A stretch of DNA of 49,738 bases from Cellulomonas triticagri (GTDB lineage: Bacteria > Actinomycetota > Actinomycetes > Actinomycetales > Cellulomonadaceae), in the NCBI RefSeq assembly GCF_003696205.1, contig NZ_RFFI01000013.1:1-49738 (forward strand), given 5' to 3'. Positions 7,632-16,094 of this stretch are shown here, piece after piece. The translations under genes were made by a program, and so were the position numbers. The notes under the pieces are model-generated. The model was not told the DNA's origin. It made no database searches and was given only the letters and a program-made list of their open reading frames with translations. Positions within the stretch are counted from its first letter, which is position 1, and every line of letters starts with the position of its first letter.

Positions 7632-9179
7632 TCAGTTCGTGAGGGCCGGGGCCGTGCCGGTCATGAGCCGCATCAGGCTCTCCTGGTCGGCCTGCTCCCG
7701 GTCGAGGACGCCGGTGACCCGGCCCTCGAAGATCGTGTAGATCCGGTCGCAGAGGCCGAGCAGCTCGGGCAGCTCGGAGGAGATGACGACGACGCCCTTG
7801 CCCGCGTCGGCGAGGCGCTGCACGAGGCCGTAGATCTCGTACTTCGCGCCGACGTCGACGCCGCGGGTCGGCTCGTCGAGGATCAGCAGGTCCGGCTCGG
7901 GGAACATCCACTTCCCGAGCAGCGCCTTCTGCTGGTTGCCGCCGGACAGCTTGGCGACGCCCTGCCGGACCGACGGCGTCCGGATGTTCAGCGACTTCCG
8001 GTAGTGCTCGGAGGCCAGGAACGCGGTGTCGGTGTCGAGGACCCGGTGCTTGGTGATCCGCTTGAGGTCGGCCGACACGATGGTGTCGAGGATGCTGTCC
8101 AGCAGGTTGAGCCCCTGGACCTTCCGGTCCTCCGGGACGTAGGCGATCTTGTGGTCGATGGCCTGCTGGACGGTGTGCAGCTCGACGGCCTGGCCGTCGA
8201 TGAGGATCTCCCCGCCGCGGAACCGCCCGTACGACCGGCCGAAGATCGACCGCGCGAGCTCGGTGCGACCCGCGCCCATGATCCCGGCGAAGCCGACGAT
8301 CTCGCCGTGCCGGACCTCGAACGCCGACCCCTTGCAGACCATCCGGTCCGCGACCGTCGGGTGCTCGACCCACCAGTCCCGCACCTCGAAGAACGTCTCC
8401 CCGATGTGCGGGGTGTGGTCGGGGAACCGGTGGTCGAGCGACCGACCGACCATGCCGCGGATGATCCGGTCCTCGTCGACCTCGCCCGCGCCGGCGTCCA
8501 GCGTCTCGACGGTCTTCCCGTCCCGGATGATCGTGATCGCGTCGGCGACGGCGGCGATCTCGTTGAGCTTGTGGCTGATCATGATGCTGGTCATGCCCTT
8601 GGCGCGGAGGTCGCGCAGCAGGTCCAGCAGGTGCGCGGAGTCCTCCTCGTTCAGCGCCGACGTCGGCTCGTCGAGGATGAGCAGCTTCACGTCCTTGGCC
8701 AGCGCCCGGGCGATCTCCACGAGCTGCTGCTGGCCGACGCCGATGTTCTTGACCTGCTCGTCGGGGGAGAGGTTGAGGTCGACGCGGGCGAGGAGCTCCG
8801 CCGCCTTCTCGCGGGTGGCGTCCCAGTCGATGCCGAGCGGCCCGGCGACCTCGTTGCCGAGGAAGATGTTCTCCGCGATCGACAGCTCGGGGATGAGCGC
8901 CAGCTCCTGGTGGATGATCACGATGCCGGCCCGCTCGCTGGACTTGATGTCCCTGAACCGGACCTCGTCGCCCTGGTAGACGATCTCGCCGGAGTAGGTG
9001 CCGTGCGGGTAGACGCCGGACAGGATCTTCATCAGCGTCGACTTGCCGGCTCCGTTCTCGCCGCAGATCGCGTGGATCTCGCGCTCGCGCACCGTCATCC
9101 GGACCTGGTCCAGCGCCTTCACGCCGGGGAAGGTCTTGGTGATCGACCTCATCTCGAGGACGACGGGGGTGTCCAGCAT
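7632..9179 (-). CDS. mmsA: Sugar ABC transporter ATPase, two nucleotide-binding domains (MmsA/GguA)
   Basis: A 515-residue double ATPase. Domain 1 has Walker [13 protein letters not shown], signature-region [16 protein letters not shown] and Walker [12 protein letters not shown]. Domain 2 has a degenerate Walker A region, [20 protein letters not shown], with signature [14 protein letters not shown] and Walker [17 protein letters not shown]. This asymmetry is typical of the monosaccharide importer family. The ATG is chosen because GGGAG lies about 9 bases upstream and the protein then begins [20 protein letters not shown], the expected start of the ABC fold. It heads the operon with mmsB and chvE and follows a clear promoter at 9245-9274 overlapped by an operator-like repeat. 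Confidence 0.93.
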   Translation of the reverse strand: MLDTPVVLEMRSITKTFPGVKALDQVRMTVREREIHAICGENGAGKSTLMKILSGVYPHGTYSGEIVYQGDEVRFRDIKSSERAGIVIIHQELALIPELSIAENIFLGNEVAGPLGIDWDATREKAAELLARVDLNLSPDEQVKNIGVGQQQLVEIARALAKDVKLLILDEPTSALNEEDSAHLLDLLRDLRAKGMTSIMISHKLNEIAAVADAITIIRDGKTVETLDAGAGEVDEDRIIRGMVGRSLDHRFPDHTPHIGETFFEVRDWWVEHPTVADRMVCKGSAFEVRHGEIVGFAGIMGAGRTELARSIFGRSYGRFRGGEILIDGQAVELHTVQQAIDHKIAYVPEDRKVQGLNLLDSILDTIVSADLKRITKHRVLDTDTAFLASEHYRKSLNIRTPSVRQGVAKLSGGNQQKALLGKWMFPEPDLLILDEPTRGVDVGAKYEIYGLVQRLADAGKGVVVISSELPELLGLCDRIYTIFEGRVTGVLDREQADQESLMRLMTGTAPALTN

Positions 9180-9244
9180 CGTGCCTGCTCCCTGTGCCGC
9201 GCTGCACGGCCGGCGTCGGTGCCGGTCTGTCGAGCTCGCGGTGG

Positions 9245-9274
9245 ACGCTAGGACCGACGCCGCCTTCCCGTCAA
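9245..9274 (-). promoter_or_regulatory. Promoter of the mmsA-mmsB-chvE operon
   Basis: On the minus strand TTGACG (9274-9269) and TAGCGT (9250-9245) are separated by 18 bases, about 66 bases before the mmsA ATG. The -35 box is inside the operator-like repeat 9272-9290. Confidence 0.6.
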
Positions 9275-9290
9275 CCTCTGAAGGCAACCG
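9272..9290. promoter_or_regulatory. Operator-like repeat, copy 1 (on the -35 box)
   Basis: CAACCTCTGAAGGCAACCG matches copy 2 at 9399-9417 at 17 of 19 positions. The core has partial dyad symmetry (CTTC-T-GAAG in copy 2). Overlap with the -35 box suggests repression; the ROK regulator at 10261-11436 is the nearest candidate. Confidence 0.55.
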
Positions 9291-9398
9291 GGCGCGGGTG
9301 CGTGATGCAATCGTGACCGGACGCGGGTCGGGTGGTAGGTATCTGGGCTCCGAGGGGCGGTGCGGGCGCTCGATCGGGCGCACCGGGCGGATTGCCCA

Positions 9399-9417
9399 CA
9401 ACTTCTGAAGGCAATCG
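9399..9417. promoter_or_regulatory. Operator-like repeat, copy 2
   Basis: CAACTTCTGAAGGCAATCG lies 127 bases upstream of copy 1 and just past the end of the orphan ATPase gene. Two distant sites could support looping by a dimeric or tetrameric repressor, or copy 2 could control a second promoter in the 9300-9400 stretch. Confidence 0.5.
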
Positions 9418-9437
9418 TGCTGGGTGGTTGAACGCAG

Positions 9438-10256
9438 TCAGCGCGTCGCCCACGCCGGGCGGACGGCGCGGGTGGCCCCGGCGATGGCCCCGATGATCTC
9501 CTCCGGCGCCGACGTCGCCGCGTCGAACGACCCGTTGTTGCGGCCGTGCCGCAGCACCTCGATCCGGTCCGACACCGCCCGCAGGTCGGCCAGGTTGTGG
9601 CTGATGATGACGACGCCGAGGCCCATCTCGCGCAGCCGCTCGACCAGCATCAGCACCTCGGCGGTCTGCACGACCGACAGCGCGGCGGTGGGCTCGTCGA
9701 GCACGAGGATCCGCGGCCGCGTCGTCAGCGTCCGGGCGATGGCGACGGCCTGGCGCTGCCCGCCGGACAGCTCGCGCACGGGCGTCCGGACCGACGGCAC
9801 CGTGATCGTCAGGTCCCGCAGGATCTGCGCCGACGCCAGCTCCATGCCGTCGATGTCCATCGGGCTGCGCTTCGAGGCGCGCAGCTCGCGGCCGAGGAAG
9901 ATGTTCGCCGCGACGCTGAGGTTCTCGCACAGCGCGAGGTCCTGGAACACGGTGGAGACGCCGAGGGCGTGGGCGGCTGCGGGGTTCGGGCTGCTGACGG
10001 GGTCGCCGTCGATCTCCACGGTCCCGCTGTCGGGTTGGAGCACGCCGGAGATGATCTTGGCGAGCGTCGACTTCCCGGCCCCGTTGTCACCGACCAGGGC
10101 GACGACCTCGTGCGCGTGCACGGTGAGGTCGGCGTCGGTCAGCGCCTCGACGGCGCCGAACCGCTTGGTGACCTTGCGCAGGGCGAGCAGGGGCGGGCCG
10201 CCGGGGCTCGGCCGGCCCTGCGTCGCCGTCGTCGTCCACTCCACGTCGAGTGCCAC
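9438..10256 (-). CDS. Single-domain sugar ABC ATPase without a permease
   Basis: A 272-residue ATPase with Walker [14 protein letters not shown]-loop region STVFQDLALCENLSV, signature ELSGGQRQAVAIART, Walker B ILVLDEPTAAL and switch His IISHNL. It belongs to the FrcA/XylG-like sugar importer group. It starts 4 bases after the ROK regulator stop, so the two are co-transcribed. In many actinobacteria this gene is followed by its own permease; here the next gene is the complete mmsA operon after a 258-base gap containing a promoter. It may energise an importer encoded elsewhere, pair with MmsB, or be left over after permease loss. The C-terminus (AGATRAVRPAWATR) is complete. Confidence 0.85.
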   Translation of the reverse strand: MALDVEWTTTATQGRPSPGGPPLLALRKVTKRFGAVEALTDADLTVHAHEVVALVGDNGAGKSTLAKIISGVLQPDSGTVEIDGDPVSSPNPAAAHALGVSTVFQDLALCENLSVAANIFLGRELRASKRSPMDIDGMELASAQILRDLTITVPSVRTPVRELSGGQRQAVAIARTLTTRPRILVLDEPTAALSVVQTAEVLMLVERLREMGLGVVIISHNLADLRAVSDRIEVLRHGRNNGSFDAATSAPEEIIGAIAGATRAVRPAWATR

Positions 10257-10260
10257 GGTC

Positions 10261-11436
10261 TCAGTCTCCGTCCGGGCGGGCGAAAGTGGGGAGGGTTGTG
10301 CGGGTGTTTTCCAGCGCGAGCAGCACCGCGCCCATGGCCTCGGCGTTCGGGCCGAGCTCCGCGGCGACGACCTCGAGCGGCGCGATGTGGTTGAGCGGCA
10401 CCCGACGGCGGATGGCCTCGCGCATCGGGCCGATCAGCAGCTCGCCGGTCTCCGCGAGCTCGCCGCCGACGACCACGCACTGCGGGTTCACGGCGATGGC
10501 CAGGCCGGCGACCACCGCGCCGATGGTGGCGCCGGCGTCCTCGACGACCTGGCGGCAGCCGGGGTCGCCGTCGTTGGCGAGGGCGACGATGTCGCGGAGC
10601 GTGAGGCTGCCTCTGCTGGCTCTGAGCACCTCGATGAGCGCGGGCGCGCCGACGACGGTGTTGAGGCAGCCGCGGCTCCCGCACAGGCAGACGTGGCCCT
10701 GGGCGTCGACCTGGACGTGGCCGATCTCGCCCGCGGTGCCGGCGAAGCCGCGGTGCAGGTTGCGCGCGAGGGAGACGCCGGCGCCCGTGCCGTGGGAGGC
10801 ACGCACGTAGACGGAGTCCTGGAAGTGGCGGCTCGCGCCGAGGCGGCTCTCCGCGAGGGCACCGAGGTTGGCGTCGTTGTCGACGAACACCGGGACGCCG
10901 AGGCGCTTGGACATGACCTGGGCGACGGGGGCGTCGTCCCAGCCGCGGAGGATGCCGGGGACCGAGACGGTGCCGGTCGCGGCGTCCACCGGGGCGGGGA
11001 GGCCGATGCCGATGCCGAGGAGCTCGGGTAGTTCGGCGCCCACGCGGGCCAGGAGCTCGACGATGAGCAGGGCGGCGCGGTCGAGACTGGTGTCAGCGCG
11101 GTGCTCGTGAGGGAGGGGGAGGGCCTGCTCGACAAGGACCTGCTGGGCCGAGTCGGTGAGCGTGATGCTCATGTGTCTAGTGCCGACGTGCACGCCGGCC
11201 GCGAGGCCGGTGCGGTGGACCATCGTGACGAGCATGGCGCGGCGGCCGTTGTGGATCGTGGCCCGGACGTCTACCTCGCCCGCTGCCTGGAGCTCGCGGA
11301 CGATGTTGCTGACCGTGGCGGCGGAGAGGCCCGTGGTGGAGGCGAGCTCGACCTGGGTGAGGCCGCCGTAGCGGCGGATGGAGTCGACGACCGTGGCGCG
11401 GTTGGCCTCGCGCAGGGCGGTCTGGGAGCCGGCCAT
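10261..11436 (-). CDS. ROK-family transcriptional repressor
   Basis: A 391-residue regulator. A winged helix-turn-helix (about 15-65: GGLTQVELASTTGLSAATVS) precedes the ROK sugar-sensing fold, with the phosphate/sugar motifs GIGIGLPAPVD, VFVDNDANLGALAE and GTGAGVSLARN. The zinc site is CLCGSRGCLN (about 252), where the usual final Glu is Asn. The ATG at 11436 is chosen for GGGAGG 9 bases upstream; a longer frame exists but lacks a ribosome site. It is expected to bind a monosaccharide or sugar phosphate and release operators of the adjacent transporter genes. An imperfect inverted repeat (11492-11511) in its own upstream region suggests autoregulation. Confidence 0.9.
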   Translation of the reverse strand: MAGSQTALREANRATVVDSIRRYGGLTQVELASTTGLSAATVSNIVRELQAAGEVDVRATIHNGRRAMLVTMVHRTGLAAGVHVGTRHMSITLTDSAQQVLVEQALPLPHEHRADTSLDRAALLIVELLARVGAELPELLGIGIGLPAPVDAATGTVSVPGILRGWDDAPVAQVMSKRLGVPVFVDNDANLGALAESRLGASRHFQDSVYVRASHGTGAGVSLARNLHRGFAGTAGEIGHVQVDAQGHVCLCGSRGCLNTVVGAPALIEVLRASRGSLTLRDIVALANDGDPGCRQVVEDAGATIGAVVAGLAIAVNPQCVVVGGELAETGELLIGPMREAIRRRVPLNHIAPLEVVAAELGPNAEAMGAVLLALENTRTTLPTFARPDGD

Positions 11437-11491
11437 GTTGTGGGGCCTCCCGTCCTGCTGCGCCGTTGCGGTGTGCTGGGGGGAGGCTACT

Positions 11492-11511
11492 CCGGCACGC
11501 CAGCGTGTCGG
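11492..11511. promoter_or_regulatory. Inverted repeat upstream of the ROK gene
   Basis: CCGGCACGC and GCGTGTCGG are 9-base arms with one mismatch around CA, about 55 bases before the ROK start. A -10-like TAGCCT (minus strand) lies between it and the gene. Candidate autoregulatory operator. It does not match the 19-bp repeats in front of mmsA. Confidence 0.35.
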
Positions 11512-11629
11512 CACAAGGGGTGTACTCCACAGCTCGACGGGGGCTAGGAGCGAGAGCGGTCGGCCACGGGCGACGCAACTTGGTCGCCGGGCGCTGATCG
11601 AGCGACCGCATCCAAGGTTCGATTGACAC

Positions 11630-14332
11630 CTAGTCCGCCCGTCTAAACAATCCCGCGAGAGCAGTCACTACCGCTGTAGCCAATGCCCACCCAAGCAGCA
11701 CGAGACATACTGTAATCACTTGTGCCGACCCCTGCGGGACCCAGCGGGAATAGCCCAGGTCGATGAATGGGAGAACGGAGTCGAGCGAGTAATAGAGAGC
11801 GTTAAAGGGCGCGGGGGCTCCTTGGAGTTCTTGAAAGTGTGCCGTCGGTCCGTGGGGCAGCCTAGTGAGTCCGAACGACGCAAGTGCGATCAATGCCGCG
11901 AGCCACACCACGGCGAGCAGCGGTCTATACCCGTACGCGACGGTCCAGCGCATAATCAGGCTGCCCAAATAGCGGAGGGGCCGACTCCAGCGAGAGCCGG
12001 ACTGCACGCGTCGAAGGTGTTCAGAAACGATGAGCAACTGTCGTGCTTCGCGATCGTGGCCGCCGTCCCTCATGCGCTCGGCGAGATGCTTGAATGAAGC
12101 GGGTGTGTAACCCGAGGGATCGCTTCGAAGCCACTTTATGCGCTCCGCGATCGAGATGCGACCCGGGCCCGCGGACAGCTGACCGAACTTCGCGCCCAAT
12201 AGGCGACACGGGAAGCGGATCGAACGAGGCGCATCCGACCATATGGCGATCCGCGAGAAGGCAAAAGAGGCGACGCCTTCCATTCTCCGGGGAGCCCAGA
12301 ATAGCGTCCCACCCACGTCGATGCTTTCGGCTTCGATGGCGGAGTGTTCTCCCGGGCGCTCAAATGTCGACCCTTTGAGGGAGAACTGCGACGCGACTCG
12401 AGCTCCAACGAGCCGGACGGAGCCCCTCGATACGAAGTTCTGACCCAGGCGGACGTTCGTAGCGCGCAAGCCATCCGCCAGAAGCGACACATCGTCAGGA
12501 TTATCGAGGCGGGCCCCCTCCAGCGCAACCTGACCCGAAACTGAAGCGTCGACGAGTCGGATTTGACCGGAGATGGTGGTGCCGTGCGTCATGACCAACG
12601 AGCCGCGAAGCTTCAGGAAGTCAGCGCTAATTGCGAGCGCGCCCGGGTTGCGAACCCGGGCGCCTGTCATGATGATGCTATCAATCGACGCGCCGGTCAG
12701 CCAGATACTTCCGTCTGTCGCGAAGCCCTGCCCGAGCAACAGTTCCTCGTCAATCTGTACGCTGTCCAGATTTAGCGCTACCGCGTCGCGATTGCGGAGC
12801 ACTGCGGCTTTGAGCACCAGTTGGCCGCCTATGTGTGCCCCATGCATCCGGACTTCCCCGTTGGTTTCGAGGCGTTCGGCCATTATGTCGCTCGATACCT
12901 GGGCGCCATCCAGGGCGAGGGCGTGCGGTATGCCGTATAGGCTCGAGCCCGCGAGCAGCAGCTGGCCGTCGAGGGTGGCACCGGAAGCGCGGATGCCGCC
13001 GAAGCACACCAGCCCGGCTGCTATAAGCCGGCCCGAGATCTTGACGCGGTCCGCGGCGATCGCGACTTCGGAGGCACTGCGGATCCAAGACGAGACTAGG
13101 ATCAAGTCGCCCGATATCCCAGCGAGCGCCATCTGAATGCGCCCCTCGACGTGGGCATGCTGCAGCTGTAGATCGCCGCCGATTTGTGCTTGCTCTGCCT
13201 CCAGCGCAATATGGCCTTGAGCGTGCAGCGCCGAGCCGCCGAAATGCACTCTGCCGGCGACGCGAGAGTGGGAGATTCGAACCGTTCCGACAGCTTCGAC
13301 GCCGTGCGCCAGCAAATCGCCTTCGATTCGCATCGAGTCGCCATTTAGGGCATCGCCGTGCTCGCCCGTCAGAACGGAATCGACGAAGTTCGCGGTTCCA
13401 TTCACCTGGACGTTCGAGAGGTTGAGCTCTCCGAGGGAGCGGAGCCCGTTACAGAACAGGTCTCCGTCGATTCGTGCGCGCGTTAGTGTCAGTGGACTGC
13501 CTAGCGGGGAATTGAGCCGGGCATCCGTCAGGACAAGTTGGCCACTTATTTGGGCGCCAGGGAATCGAGTTTCTCCTGCGACGGTGATCCGGTGCGCGAA
13601 GAAGCCGCCTCGCACGATGGCTCCGTCGAGACTGATCGCGTCACCGGTGCTATTGTCTACATGGGCGTCGTTCATGGACACGTCGCCACCGACCGAAGCG
13701 CGAAGGAGCCTAATCTCACCATCGCTGCGGACATTATCCAGGTCCGCGCGACCTTCAATGTTAATCCCGTCGGCGACGATCGCTTCATCCCCGTTTAGAG
13801 GAAGAAAAGCGGAGCCGTCCAGAGTTAGGGTTCCACCAATGCGGGAATTCATCATTGACAACTGCCCGCGAATTGTGGATCGGTCGCACGTAAAGTCGTG
13901 CGAGACCTGGAGATTTCCTGCCTCGATGCCCGACTCGACGAGGCATCGATGAAGTCGAACTGAGCGAAGATGCGCTGATCTGAAGTCTAGCGGCTCGTCC
14001 GAACGTAGCCAGCAGCGCCATAGGACAATATCGGTCTCGCTCTTGATGGCTGTCCAGTCGAGATTGCCGATGATCTGCGCGTTCATGAGAACGAGCTTCC
14101 TGGGAGTCGCCGATCCTGCTGGCAGGCCCAAAGCGGCCGGGTCCTCAACCGCCAGAAGCGCGGCAATCAGCTCGCCGCGGACGGCGTCGGCGCGGGGCCA
14201 TGCGACGTCGCTGGGTATCAAAATCGTGGGGTCGGAAGCATGCGGATAGGAGCTGTGCGGTCGCCCATTGGCGAAGTCCCGGATCAGGGCGTTTTCGGCG
14301 ACCGTGGGACTAAGTGAGCTGATCGAGGCCAT
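11630..14332 (-). CDS. Large repeat-rich membrane-anchored protein (beta-helix-like)
   Basis: A 900-residue protein. Residues about 80-690 are built of short beta-strand repeats of the type GxLxLxxAxI, for example GGDVSMNDAHVDN, GDLFCNGLRSLGELNLSN and GQLVLTDARLNSP, which should stack into a long solenoid. Then comes a helical stretch (SGYTPASFKHLAERMRDGGHDREARQLLIVSEHLRR) and two membrane helices (about 800-825 and 870-893). This C-terminal module resembles Streptomyces proteins annotated as membrane-associated oxidoreductase; no redox cofactor motif is visible, so that label is not supported. Third-position G+C is visibly lower than in neighbouring genes, suggesting transfer. It adjoins an McrA-like nuclease and a restriction-modification pair. 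Function unknown. Confidence 0.8.
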   Translation of the reverse strand: MASISSLSPTVAENALIRDFANGRPHSSYPHASDPTILIPSDVAWPRADAVRGELIAALLAVEDPAALGLPAGSATPRKLVLMNAQIIGNLDWTAIKSETDIVLWRCWLRSDEPLDFRSAHLRSVRLHRCLVESGIEAGNLQVSHDFTCDRSTIRGQLSMMNSRIGGTLTLDGSAFLPLNGDEAIVADGINIEGRADLDNVRSDGEIRLLRASVGGDVSMNDAHVDNSTGDAISLDGAIVRGGFFAHRITVAGETRFPGAQISGQLVLTDARLNSPLGSPLTLTRARIDGDLFCNGLRSLGELNLSNVQVNGTANFVDSVLTGEHGDALNGDSMRIEGDLLAHGVEAVGTVRISHSRVAGRVHFGGSALHAQGHIALEAEQAQIGGDLQLQHAHVEGRIQMALAGISGDLILVSSWIRSASEVAIAADRVKISGRLIAAGLVCFGGIRASGATLDGQLLLAGSSLYGIPHALALDGAQVSSDIMAERLETNGEVRMHGAHIGGQLVLKAAVLRNRDAVALNLDSVQIDEELLLGQGFATDGSIWLTGASIDSIIMTGARVRNPGALAISADFLKLRGSLVMTHGTTISGQIRLVDASVSGQVALEGARLDNPDDVSLLADGLRATNVRLGQNFVSRGSVRLVGARVASQFSLKGSTFERPGEHSAIEAESIDVGGTLFWAPRRMEGVASFAFSRIAIWSDAPRSIRFPCRLLGAKFGQLSAGPGRISIAERIKWLRSDPSGYTPASFKHLAERMRDGGHDREARQLLIVSEHLRRVQSGSRWSRPLRYLGSLIMRWTVAYGYRPLLAVVWLAALIALASFGLTRLPHGPTAHFQELQGAPAPFNALYYSLDSVLPFIDLGYSRWVPQGSAQVITVCLVLLGWALATAVVTALAGLFRRAD

Positions 14333-14749
14333 GAGCCTTCTTCGGCGAAGTGGAGAACATCGAGCGCAGCATGCGCAACAGGGTCACTCAGCAGGAACAG
14401 TGTCGGCGAGCTTCATGATCGTAGGACTCCGAAGTCAACATCTGGGCTTGGCGGGCGTTGTGTCACTCGTTTGGTCGAGGCGAGCTGCCTGATCTCTCGC
14501 GCACTGGAGATTCACCTGCTTCCAAGCGAGCGTGAGTCAGGAGCCCGGGAGGGTCCGCGTGCGTTGGCGACGCGCCGCTCGCACTGGCGCGCCGGATGTG
14601 GGCGCGCCAACGGGGCAGGAGAGCGTTTCTGCTGCTCAAGTCGCGTCTCCATGCGCCGATGAGGTCACTGCAGCGTTAGTAAACCTCGCGGTCGACATCG
14701 TCATCGCGACTGGCGGGGCTGCGCACGGACCAGCGCTTGGGGGCGTCGC
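14333..14749. other. Non-coding region between divergent genes
   Basis: A 417-base stretch of lower G+C than the flanks, between the divergent repeat protein and the HNH endonuclease. It must hold both promoters, but no convincing -35/-10 pair was found. Short open frames here have no ribosome sites and no recognisable products. Confidence 0.5.
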
Positions 14750-15910
14750 ATGGCTTACCTGTCCGACCTGACCGACTCCGCTGCGGTCGAGGACGCGATC
14801 GACGAGTTTCGCATGGTCGGGCGCGAGGCCTTCCTGGAGCGGTACGGGTTCAGGAAGAGCCAGGACTACTTCGTGATCGCGGACGGCGAGCGCATCGACT
14901 CGAAGCCGGTCGTCGCGGCGGCATACGGCCGGCAGTTCCCGGAGCGGGGACCCCTCAAGGCGCGGCAGTTCTCCGGGGGTGCTTCCGGGGCGGCCAGGAC
15001 GCTACGCCGCCTCGGATTCACGGTGGCGACGGTTGCGGAGGTGCGCCCTCCCGTCGTTGGCGAAGAACACCCGAGTCGAACGGATGTCTACGACTTCTAC
15101 GGCGGTGACAAGGTCGGGGGAGTGGTCACGCTGCCGGGCGACAGTACCGTCAACGTCTTCTCGGACGCGGACGGCCCTTACGAGGACGACCCGCCAACGA
15201 TCACCGAACCGTTCGGATACCGCGGACAGGGTCTGGAGGGACCTCAGAAGCTCAGTCAGCGCGGCAACGCACTACTCGAGAGCGCTCGTGTGGCGCAGGA
15301 GGCGGTTCGCTTCTGGCATCGTCCCAGCGGCGGCTCCTTCACGTTCCGGACGTGGTGCGTGGTCTTGGGCCGGACGTGGGTCCACGACCAGCAGCGGGCT
15401 CAACTCCAGTGGATGCTGCAGGCGGTACCTGGGCCGGAACGGGGCGATTGGCCCGACGCTCTACAGCTAGCGCTTGATGAGGCCGCAGCGCTGGCTGAGG
15501 ACGAGGTGATCGGGCCCGAGGCAAAGCCGGATCCGACCTATGCCGAGCTGGTCGATCGAGTCGAGTCGCGAGGGCAGGGGCGGACGCGCCTGGGTGCACC
15601 GCGCCTGGACTACCCCCGCAGCGCTGCCGCCCGCCGAGCCGTCCTTGTTCGTTCAGGAGGCAGCTGCGAAAGCCCGCGGTGCACCGGGATGCCTGCCGAG
15701 CGCAACCGCAGCGACGAGCCCATTTTGGACGTGGATCACATCAAGGATCTCGCCCGTGGGGGCGACGACCACCCACGCAACATGATCGCGCTCTGCCCGA
15801 ACTGTCACGCGTGCAAGACCCGAGGAGACACCCGCCGATGGCGCGCCGAGCTCGCCGTTGTCGCTGCGGCCGCAAACGAGCGAGCTCTGCACACCGCGTC
15901 CGAGGCCTGA
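14750..15910 (+). CDS. McrA-like HNH endonuclease (putative type IV restriction)
   Basis: A 386-residue protein in three parts. Residues 1-100 (YLSDLTDSAAVEDAIDEF, FLERYGFRKSQDYF, RIDSKPVVAAAYG, ARTLRRLGFTV) match the N-terminal head domain of ScoMcrA-type enzymes. Residues about 110-240 include GYRGQGLEGPQKLSQRGNAL and FTFRTWCVVLG, like SRA-type modified-base readers. Residues 300-365 form a zinc-bound HNH nuclease: CESPRC, DVDHIKDLARGGDDHPRN and ALCPNCHACK. Such enzymes cut DNA carrying foreign modifications (methylcytosine or phosphorothioate, depending on the reader). ATG with GGGGG 7 bases upstream. The adjacent restriction-modification system is on the opposite strand. Which modification it reads cannot be told here. 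Confidence 0.87.
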   Translation: MAYLSDLTDSAAVEDAIDEFRMVGREAFLERYGFRKSQDYFVIADGERIDSKPVVAAAYGRQFPERGPLKARQFSGGASGAARTLRRLGFTVATVAEVRPPVVGEEHPSRTDVYDFYGGDKVGGVVTLPGDSTVNVFSDADGPYEDDPPTITEPFGYRGQGLEGPQKLSQRGNALLESARVAQEAVRFWHRPSGGSFTFRTWCVVLGRTWVHDQQRAQLQWMLQAVPGPERGDWPDALQLALDEAAALAEDEVIGPEAKPDPTYAELVDRVESRGQGRTRLGAPRLDYPRSAAARRAVLVRSGGSCESPRCTGMPAERNRSDEPILDVDHIKDLARGGDDHPRNMIALCPNCHACKTRGDTRRWRAELAVVAAAANERALHTASEA

Positions 15911-16094
15911 ACGTTGGCCGGCGCCTAAGGCGCGGAGGCGTTGACCGACGACGCGGACGAGTCCTAGCGTCGATCCCGACCGCATCGCCCCTCCGGGCCC
16001 CCGACCCCCTCCACGTCACGCACCAGGGTCGCCGCGCCGCGGGACACCGACGTCCCAGGGGCGACGCCGGTGGACGTGGACAGGGGGGGGTCAC

